Origin: Lysobacterales bacterium
Lineage (GTDB): Bacteria; Pseudomonadota; Gammaproteobacteria; Xanthomonadales; Xanthomonadaceae
Reading direction: 5' to 3'
DNA: 64,000 nucleotides
NCBI GenBank assembly: GCA_019510125.1
Contig: JAEKKX010000017.1
Coordinates: forward strand, 1-64,000
In this document: positions 57,962 to 64,000 of the stretch, piece by piece
How positions within the stretch are numbered: position 1 is the first letter of the stretch
Layout of the letters: every line of letters starts with the position of its first letter
The notes under the pieces: generated by a model
The model's input: the letters and a program-made list of their open reading frames with translations, nothing else
The model's database searches: none
What the model was told of the DNA's origin: nothing
Made by a program: the position numbers and the translations under genes

Positions 57962-60121
57962 ATGGACTACGCGATCTCCAAATCCGTCCTCGTCGCCATC
58001 GTGCTCGCGCCGCTGTTCGGCGCGATCCTGGCGGGTCTGTTCGGCCGTCGCATCGGCCGCGCCGGGGCGCACACGGTCACCATCCTCGGCGTCGCCGTGG
58101 CCTGCGGCCTGTCGATCCACACGCTCTGGCAGTTGCTGCAGGGCGCGGCCCCGTTCAACGAGAACGTCTACACCTTCTTCCAGGTCGCCGGTTACGACGC
58201 CCACGTCGGCTTCATGATCGACAAGCTGACCGCGATGATGATGGTGGTGGTCACCTTCGTCTCGCTGCTGGTGCACGTCTACACCATCGGCTACATGGCC
58301 GACGACCCGGGCTACCAGCGCTTCTTCAGCTACATCAGCCTGTTCACGTTCTCGATGCTGATGCTGGTGATGGGCAACAACTTCCTGCAGTTGTTCTTCG
58401 GCTGGGAAGCGGTGGGCCTGGTCTCGTACCTGCTGATCGGCTTCTGGTTCAAGCGGCCCAGCGCGATCTTCGCCAACCTCAAGGCCTTCCTGGTCAACCG
58501 CGTCGGCGATTTCGGGTTCCTGCTGGGCATCGCCGCGGTGCTGTACTGGTTCGGCACCCTCGACTACGCGACCGTGTTCGCCAACGCCTCCAGCACCATC
58601 GGCGGCGGGCAGACGGTCGCGATCTTCGCCGGCCACGAGTGGTCGGTGGCGACCCTGATCTGCATCTGCCTGTTCATTGGCGCGATGGGCAAGTCGGCGC
58701 AGGTGCCGCTGCACGTGTGGCTGCCGGATTCGATGGAAGGCCCGACCCCGATCTCGGCGCTGATCCACGCCGCGACCATGGTCACCGCCGGCATCTTCAT
58801 GGTGGCGCGCATGTCGCCGCTGTTCGAACTGTCGGAGACCGCGCTGGACTTCGTGTTGTTCATCGGCGCGACCACCGCGTTCTTCACCGGCCTGATCGGC
58901 ATCGTCCAGAACGACATCAAGCGCGTCGTCGCCTATTCGACGCTGTCGCAGTTGGGCTACATGACCGTGGCGCTGGGCGTGTCGGCGTACTCGGCCGCGG
59001 TGTACCACCTGATGACCCACGCCTTCTTCAAGGCGCTGCTGTTCCTCGCGGCGGGTTCGGTGATCATCGGCATGCACCACGAGCAGGACATGCGCAAGAT
59101 GGGCGGCCTGCGCAAGTACATGCCGATCACCTTCTGGACCAGCCTGATCGGCACCCTGGCGCTGGTCGGCACGCCGTTCTTCAGCGGCTTCTACTCGAAG
59201 GACACCATCATCGAGGCGGCCGCCGAGCATGCGCACGAGGCGCACGGCTGGATCGCGACCTACGGCTATTGGGCCGTGTTGCTGGGCGCGTTCGTCACCT
59301 CGTTCTACAGCTTCCGCCTGCTGTACCTGACCTTCTTCGGCGAGGAGCGCTTCCGGCATGCGGCCGCGCACGGCCACGACGAGCACGCGCATGACGGCCA
59401 CGCGCATGACGGCCACGCGCACGACGACCACGCCCATGCGGATGCGCATGGCGGCGCGCACCACGACGACCATGCGCACGGCGACCACGACCACGGCCAT
59501 GGCGCGCACGAGCCGCACGAATCGCCGTGGGTCGTGACCCTGCCGTTGATCCTGCTGGCGATCCCGTCGATCTTCATCGGCTTCTTCACCGTCGGTCCGA
59601 TGCTGTTCGGCAAGGACACCGGCGGGCACCACGAGGTGCTGCCGTACTTCCTCGGCGCGATCGAAGTGCTGAAGGAACACGACGTCGTCGCGAAGCTGGC
59701 CGGGGAATTCCACGGCGCGGTCCAGTTCGCCCTGCACGGCTTCCTCGCCCCGGCGTTCTGGCTGGCCTTCGCCGGCTTCGCGCTGGCGACGCTCCTGTAC
59801 CTGGTCCGCACCGACCTGCCGGCGAAGCTCGCGGCGTTCCCGCCGTTCGCGCTGGCCGCGCGCGTGCTCGAGAACAAGTACGGCATGGACGACCTGTGGA
59901 TCGGCGGCTTCGCCGGCGGCGGCATCCGCCTCGGCAAGCTGCTGCGCCTCAACGACGAGAAGGTCATCGATGGCGTGGTCGTCAACGGCAGCGCGCGCGT
60001 GGTCGATCTCGTGTCCGGGCTGCTGCGGCGCACCCAGTCCGGCTATCTCTACCACTACGCCTTCGCGATGATCCTCGGCCTGATCGCCCTGCTGGCCGTC
60101 CTGATCAACTTCTGGCGCTAA
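57962..60121 (+). CDS. nuoL: NADH-quinone oxidoreductase subunit L with His-rich loop
   Basis: 719 residues, an antiporter-like subunit with a long lateral helix at the C-terminal end. FFGWEAVGLVSYLLIGFWF and AMGKSAQVPLHVWLPDSMEG are the channel motifs. Between helices, at about 465-520, is a run dominated by His, Asp and Ala (AHDGHAHDGHAHDDHAHADA and so on) with over 20 His. Such His-rich loops occur in some NuoL proteins, and this one is long. It might bind metal ions, but no function is known. Confidence 0.96.
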   Translation: MDYAISKSVLVAIVLAPLFGAILAGLFGRRIGRAGAHTVTILGVAVACGLSIHTLWQLLQGAAPFNENVYTFFQVAGYDAHVGFMIDKLTAMMMVVVTFVSLLVHVYTIGYMADDPGYQRFFSYISLFTFSMLMLVMGNNFLQLFFGWEAVGLVSYLLIGFWFKRPSAIFANLKAFLVNRVGDFGFLLGIAAVLYWFGTLDYATVFANASSTIGGGQTVAIFAGHEWSVATLICICLFIGAMGKSAQVPLHVWLPDSMEGPTPISALIHAATMVTAGIFMVARMSPLFELSETALDFVLFIGATTAFFTGLIGIVQNDIKRVVAYSTLSQLGYMTVALGVSAYSAAVYHLMTHAFFKALLFLAAGSVIIGMHHEQDMRKMGGLRKYMPITFWTSLIGTLALVGTPFFSGFYSKDTIIEAAAEHAHEAHGWIATYGYWAVLLGAFVTSFYSFRLLYLTFFGEERFRHAAAHGHDEHAHDGHAHDGHAHDDHAHADAHGGAHHDDHAHGDHDHGHGAHEPHESPWVVTLPLILLAIPSIFIGFFTVGPMLFGKDTGGHHEVLPYFLGAIEVLKEHDVVAKLAGEFHGAVQFALHGFLAPAFWLAFAGFALATLLYLVRTDLPAKLAAFPPFALAARVLENKYGMDDLWIGGFAGGGIRLGKLLRLNDEKVIDGVVVNGSARVVDLVSGLLRRTQSGYLYHYAFAMILGLIALLAVLINFWR

Positions 60122-60151
60122 TCGACACGAACCGACGGATACCGAATCGCG

Positions 60152-61672
60152 ATGCAACACTGGCCCATTCTCAGCATCCTGATCTGGCTGCCCATCGTCG
60201 GCGGCATGCTGGCGCTCGCGCTCGGCCAGGGTCGTGCGCAGACCGCGCGCTGGCTCGCGCTGACGGTCGCGCTCGCGACCTTCGCCTGCAGCCTGCCGCT
60301 GCTCACCGGGTTCGATTACTTCACCTCCGGCATGCAGTTCGTCGAGCAGCGCCAGTGGATCCCGGCCTACGACATCCAGTACCACCTCGGCGCCGACGGC
60401 ATCTCGGTCGCGCTGATCGTGCTGACCACCCTGACCACGGCGCTGGTGCTGATCGGCGCCTGGAGCTCGGTCGACAAGCGCGTGAACCAGTACGTCGCCG
60501 CGTTCCTGTTCCTCGAGGGGCTGATGGTCGGCGTGTTCTCCGCCGTCGACGCGATGCTGTTCTACGTGTTCTTCGAGGGCATGCTGATCCCGATGTTCAT
60601 CATCATCGGCGTCTGGGGCGGCCCGCGGCGCGTCTACGCGTCGGTGAAGTTCTTCCTGTACACGTTCCTCGGCTCGGTGTTCATGCTGGTCGGGCTGATC
60701 TACCTGTACCTGAAGGCCGGTAGCTGGCAGTTGCCCGACCTCTACGCGCTGCGGTTGGATGCGCACGAGCAGATGTGGCTGTTCTTCGCGTTCCTGATCG
60801 CGTTCGCGGTCAAGGTGCCGATGTTCCCGGTGCACACCTGGCTGCCCGACGCCCACGTCGAGGCGCCGACCGGCGGTTCGGTGATCCTGGCCGCGATCAT
60901 GCTGAAGATCGGCGGGTACGGGTTCCTGCGCTTCAACCTGCCGATCGTGCCGGACGCCAGCCACGAGTTCGCCTGGCTGGTGATCGCGCTGAGCCTGATC
61001 GCCGTGGTCTACATCGGCCTGGTCGCGCTGGTCCAGGAGGACATGAAGAAGCTGATCGCGTACTCGTCGATCTCGCACATGGGTTTCGTCACTCTCGGCA
61101 CCTTCATCGCGTTCATGCTGATCCGCGACTCCAGCGATCCGAACGCGGCGAACGCCGCGCGCCTCGGGCTGCAGGGCGCGATGGTGCAGATGATCTCGCA
61201 CGGCTTCATCTCCGGCGCGATGTTCTCCTGCGTCGGCGTGCTCTACGACCGCATGCACAGCCGCATGATCCGCGATTACGGCGGCGTGGCGAACGTGATG
61301 CCGTGGTTCGCGATGTTCTTCGTGCTGTTCGGCATGGCCAACTCCGGCCTGCCGGGCACCTCGGGCTTCGTCGGCGAATTCATGGTGATCCTCGCCAGCT
61401 TCCAGGCGCACCCGATGATCGCCTTCACCGCCGCGATCACCCTGATCATCGGCGCCGCCTACACCCTCTGGCTGGTCAAGCGCGTCGTGTTCGGCGACAT
61501 CGGCAACGCGCACGTGGCCGAGCTGGAGGACATCAATCCCCGCGAATGGATCGTGCTGACGGCGTTCGCGGTGGGCACCCTCGTGATCGGCGTCTATCCC
61601 AAGCTGCTGACCGATCTGATGGAGCCCGCCATCGCCCAGCTCGCCAGCCAGCTGGCGGTCAGCAAGCTCTGA
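60152..61672 (+). CDS. nuoM: NADH-quinone oxidoreductase subunit M
   Basis: 506 residues, antiporter-like, about fourteen helices. FFEGMLIPMFIIIGVWGG holds the channel Glu, and PMFPVHTWLPDAHVEAPTGG and SYSISHMG-like YSSISHMGFVTLG are signatures. It follows nuoL by 30 bp. Confidence 0.96.
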   Translation: MQHWPILSILIWLPIVGGMLALALGQGRAQTARWLALTVALATFACSLPLLTGFDYFTSGMQFVEQRQWIPAYDIQYHLGADGISVALIVLTTLTTALVLIGAWSSVDKRVNQYVAAFLFLEGLMVGVFSAVDAMLFYVFFEGMLIPMFIIIGVWGGPRRVYASVKFFLYTFLGSVFMLVGLIYLYLKAGSWQLPDLYALRLDAHEQMWLFFAFLIAFAVKVPMFPVHTWLPDAHVEAPTGGSVILAAIMLKIGGYGFLRFNLPIVPDASHEFAWLVIALSLIAVVYIGLVALVQEDMKKLIAYSSISHMGFVTLGTFIAFMLIRDSSDPNAANAARLGLQGAMVQMISHGFISGAMFSCVGVLYDRMHSRMIRDYGGVANVMPWFAMFFVLFGMANSGLPGTSGFVGEFMVILASFQAHPMIAFTAAITLIIGAAYTLWLVKRVVFGDIGNAHVAELEDINPREWIVLTAFAVGTLVIGVYPKLLTDLMEPAIAQLASQLAVSKL

Positions 61673-61697
61673 GAACCACACCGGTCCCGGGAAGAAC

Positions 61698-63146
61698 ATG
61701 ATCACGACAACCGTCACCGCCGCCGACCTGATGGCGATCCTGCCCGAGCTGGTGCTCACCGGCGCCGCGTTCGCGCTGCTGCTGGTCGACCTGTTCGTCT
61801 CCGAGCGCCAGCGCGGCCTCGTCCACGGCCTCGCCATCGCCGCGCTGGTCGCCGTCGCCGGCATGATCGCGCTCGGCACCGGCGGCGGCGCGTCGTCGCT
61901 GCACGGCAGCTTCTTCGACGGCATGTTCGTGCGCGACACCATGGCCGACGTGCTCAAGTGGTTCGTCTGCATCGTCAGCGCCGCTTCGCTGGTCTACGCC
62001 TGGTCGTTCCTGCGCGAACGCGGCCTGTACAAGGGCGAGGTGTCGCTGCTGATGCTGTTCGCGGTCGTCGGCATGATGCTGCTGATCTCGGCCGGCAGCC
62101 TGGTGATGGTCTACGTCGGCCTCGAACTGCTCGCGCTGTGCTCGTACGCGCTGGTCGCGATCGATCGCGACAGCCCGCTCGCGTCCGAGGCGGCGATGAA
62201 GTATTTCGTGCTCGGTTCGCTGGCCTCGGGCATGCTGCTGTTCGGCATGTCGCTGGTCTACGGCGCCACCGGCAGCCTCGACCTCGCCGCGATCCACGCC
62301 GCCAGCACTGCCGATCCGCTGCTGCTGACCGGCGTGGTGCTGATGGTCGCCGGCATCGCCTTCAAGTTCGGCGCCGCGCCGTTCCACATGTGGCTGCCGG
62401 ACGTCTACCAGGGCGCGCCGACGCCGATCACGCTGTTCATCGGCGCCGCCCCCAAGCTGGCCGCGTTCGCGATGGCCTACCGCGTGCTGGAGGCGGGCGT
62501 CGGCCCGCTCGACGCGGAATGGCGCTACATGCTGGCGCTGCTGGCCGCGGCTTCGCTGGCGATCGGCAACCTGATCGCGCTGGCCCAGACCAACCTCAAG
62601 CGGATGCTGGCGTACTCGACGGTGTCGCACGTCGGCTTCCTGCTGCTCGGCCTGGCCGGCGGCGGCGCGGTCGGCTACGCCTCGGCCATGTTCTATGCGA
62701 TCTCGTACGCGATCATGGCGGCGGCGTCGTTCGGCGCGATCGTGGTGCTTTCGCGCAACGGCTTCGAGGCCGATCGCATCGACGACTACAAGGGACTCAA
62801 CGCGCGCAGCCCGTGGATGGCGTGGCTGGTGCTGTGCGTGATGGCCTCGCTGGCCGGCGTGCCGCCGTTCCTGGGCTTCTGGTCCAAGCTGGCGGTGCTG
62901 CGCGCGGCCTGGGAGGGCGGCCTGGCCTGGCTGACCATCGTCGGCATCGTGTTCGCGGTGATCGGCGCGTTCTATTACCTGCGCGTCATCCGGGCGATGT
63001 TCTTCGACGAGCCGGAAGGCGCGCCGATGGTGCAGCGCGACGACCTCGTGCTGCGCGTGGTGTTCGCGGTGAACGCGCTCGGCCTGCTGGTGCTGGGCTT
63101 GGCCTGGAGCCCGATCATGGCCTGGTGCAAGCAGGCGTTCGCCTGA
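61698..63146 (+). CDS. nuoN: NADH-quinone oxidoreductase subunit N
   Basis: 482 residues, antiporter-like subunit. MVYVGLELLALCSYALVA, FKFGAAPFHMWLPDVYQGAPTP and YSTVSHVGFLLLGL are typical. It is the last nuo gene; initiator tRNA follows after 69 bp. Confidence 0.96.
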   Translation: MITTTVTAADLMAILPELVLTGAAFALLLVDLFVSERQRGLVHGLAIAALVAVAGMIALGTGGGASSLHGSFFDGMFVRDTMADVLKWFVCIVSAASLVYAWSFLRERGLYKGEVSLLMLFAVVGMMLLISAGSLVMVYVGLELLALCSYALVAIDRDSPLASEAAMKYFVLGSLASGMLLFGMSLVYGATGSLDLAAIHAASTADPLLLTGVVLMVAGIAFKFGAAPFHMWLPDVYQGAPTPITLFIGAAPKLAAFAMAYRVLEAGVGPLDAEWRYMLALLAAASLAIGNLIALAQTNLKRMLAYSTVSHVGFLLLGLAGGGAVGYASAMFYAISYAIMAAASFGAIVVLSRNGFEADRIDDYKGLNARSPWMAWLVLCVMASLAGVPPFLGFWSKLAVLRAAWEGGLAWLTIVGIVFAVIGAFYYLRVIRAMFFDEPEGAPMVQRDDLVLRVVFAVNALGLLVLGLAWSPIMAWCKQAFA

Positions 63147-63173
63147 ATCCTGGCCGCAAATGCTGAACAGGGC

Positions 63174-63202
63174 TTGCAAGGTTTCGGGCACCTCGGCATA
63201 AT
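63174..63202 (+). promoter_or_regulatory. Promoter of the initiator tRNA gene
   Basis: TTGCAA (63174-63179) and CATAAT (63197-63202) separated by 17 bp. Start of transcription would fall about 7 bp later, directly before the tRNA at 63216. Confidence 0.75.
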
Positions 63203-63215
63203 CTCGCTTCTCTGC

Positions 63216-63292
63216 TGCGGGGTGGAGCAGTCTGGCAGCTCGTCGGGCTCATAACCCGAAGGTCGCAGGTTCAAATCCTGCCCCCGCTACCA
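63216..63292 (+). tRNA. metY: Initiator tRNA-fMet (CAT anticodon)
   Basis: 77 nt with encoded CCA. The anticodon stem has three G-C pairs (GGG CTCATAA CCC), the initiator mark, with loop CTCATAA giving anticodon CAT. T-arm GCAGGTTCAAATCCTGC. The acceptor reads TGCGGGG...CCCCGCT, so positions 1 and 72 are U and U, unpaired as in initiators, which usually have C1 and A72. It precedes rimP, as in many gammaproteobacteria. Confidence 0.95.
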
Positions 63293-63344
63293 CGTTTCTT
63301 CCGTCCGTCTTCGGCCTTGCCGAGGCGGACCGGAAACGGGGCTT

Positions 63345-63370
63345 GCCGGAACGGTTGCTCCCGTTCCGGC
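63345..63370 (+). other. Perfect 10-bp hairpin downstream of tRNA-fMet
   Basis: GCCGGAACGG (63345-63354) and CCGTTCCGGC (63361-63370) enclose a 6-nt loop. It has no T-run. It may aid tRNA maturation or reduce read-through into rimP. Confidence 0.55.
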
Positions 63371-63393
63371 GCCGACATCCAGCGGTATCGGAC

Positions 63394-63416
63394 AAGGGGC
63401 CCCATGGCCCCTTTTT
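63394..63416 (+). terminator. Terminator between tRNA-fMet and rimP
   Basis: 8-bp stem AAGGGGCC / GGCCCCTT with a 4-nt loop, followed by further T (TTT at 63414-63416). The rimP operon's own promoter would then be downstream, unless read-through occurs. Confidence 0.75.
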
Positions 63417-63463
63417 CGTTGCCGTTTTTTCGTTCAACCGGACAGGATCGAACCGTACCCGCC

Positions 63464-64000
63464 ATGGCGGACAAGGCTACCGACATCGCCGCGCTGCTGT
63501 CGCCGACCGTGCAGTCGCTCGGGCTGGAACTGCTGGGCGTGGAATACCTGCCCGCGCCGGGCGGGGCGGTGCTGCGCCTGTACATCGACCTCCCCGAGGC
63601 CGAAGCGGCGGCGGGCGAGGGCGAGCCCCGCCATGTCGGCATCGAACACTGCGAGGCGGTGAGCCGCGAAGTCTCGGCCCAGCTCGACGTCGAGGACCCG
63701 ATCAGCGGCCATTACACGCTCGAAGTGTCCTCGCCGGGCGTGGACCGGCCGCTGTTCACGCCGGCGCAGTGCGCGCGCTTCCTCGGCGAACAGGCGAAGG
63801 TCGTGCTCAAGCTGCCGCAGGACGGCCGCCGTCGCTTCCAGGGGCGGATCGCCGCCGTGGACGGCGACCGCGTCGATTTCGAGATCGAGGCGAAGCCGGA
63901 AAACGCCACGCTGTCCGTGGCGTTCGACAACATCGAGAAGGCGCGGCTGGTCCCGGACTGGGTCGCGCTGGGCTATGCCCCGGTGAAGCCGGGCAAGAAG
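63464..64000 (+). CDS. rimP: Ribosome maturation factor RimP (cut by window edge)
   Basis: 179 codons visible from the ATG at 63464, with no stop before the window ends. RimP aids 30S subunit assembly. The start is [20 protein letters not shown], and [39 protein letters not shown] and [15 protein letters not shown] are family motifs. Its C-terminal end lies beyond the edge. nusA and infB usually follow. Confidence 0.9.
   Translation, partial: MADKATDIAALLSPTVQSLGLELLGVEYLPAPGGAVLRLYIDLPEAEAAAGEGEPRHVGIEHCEAVSREVSAQLDVEDPISGHYTLEVSSPGVDRPLFTPAQCARFLGEQAKVVLKLPQDGRRRFQGRIAAVDGDRVDFEIEAKPENATLSVAFDNIEKARLVPDWVALGYAPVKPGKK

Noticed and set aside
59360..59520. CRISPR or simple tandem repeat at the His-rich DNA
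   Set aside because: The sequence is in frame inside nuoL and the repetition is of HAHD-type codons.
57266..61972. Minus-strand reading frame of about 1570 codons through nuoJ to nuoN
   Set aside because: His/Gln/Asp/Arg-rich shadow typical of GC-rich DNA. All fourteen nuo genes are clear on the plus strand.

Overview
The window is GC-rich chromosomal DNA from a gammaproteobacterium, most likely the Xanthomonadaceae/Lysobacteraceae (Lysobacter, Luteimonas or Xanthomonas-like). The evidence is gene order and signature sequences. asd-fimV-truA-trpF is followed by a LysR gene divergent from trpB-trpA, then accD. glmM and tpiA-secG-tRNA-Leu-nuoA..N-tRNA-fMet-rimP follow. GTAG-type REP palindromes lie between genes, and 60-bp attC sites resemble those of Xanthomonas integrons. 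Genus and species cannot be fixed from this sequence alone.

Layout. 1-68: start of an IS3-type transposase gene, cut by the window edge. 243-7452: a TonB-dependent receptor, Mrp/ApbC, then dcd, an RDD membrane protein and a TPR-sulfotransferase. 7433-14191 (minus strand): a small secreted protein and a tightly packed nine-gene operon for 5-oxoproline (pyroglutamate) metabolism. The operon holds a dienelactone hydrolase, a HIT protein, PxpB, PxpC, a secreted HEAT-like protein, PxpA, DUF969, DUF979 and pyroglutamyl peptidase. All eight junctions are 4-nt stop/start overlaps. 14337-19834: rimO, a DUF3025 gene and a run of small secreted or membrane proteins without assigned function.

20196-22236 is the accessory region: a 207-residue protein of unknown function, then two lower-GC gene cassettes on the minus strand, each ending in a 60-bp attC site. 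No integron integrase lies nearby, so this looks like a CALIN (attC cluster lacking integrase).

22237-31999: greB, a HerA-like ATPase, an MltD-like lytic transglycosylase, DUF2939, a divergent aldo/keto reductase and AraC pair, psd, sco and prmB. 32011-43715: core biosynthesis (aroC, asd, fimV, truA, trpF, a trpI-like LysR, trpB, trpA, accD, glmM), with REP-type palindromes inserted between aroC and asd and inside trpBA. 43874-46494: two Fe(II)/2-oxoglutarate-type oxygenase genes and a short-chain dehydrogenase, lying between glmM and tpiA. 46588-64000: tpiA, secG, tRNA-Leu(GAG), all fourteen separate subunits of respiratory complex I (nuoA to nuoN), initiator tRNA and the start of rimP.

Most of the window is ordinary core genome. 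The parts worth a second look are the cassette array, the pxp operon with its embedded HEAT protein, the palindromes near trp genes, a 14-bp tandem repeat that forms the end of a coding region, and paired dyads near the two oxygenase genes.
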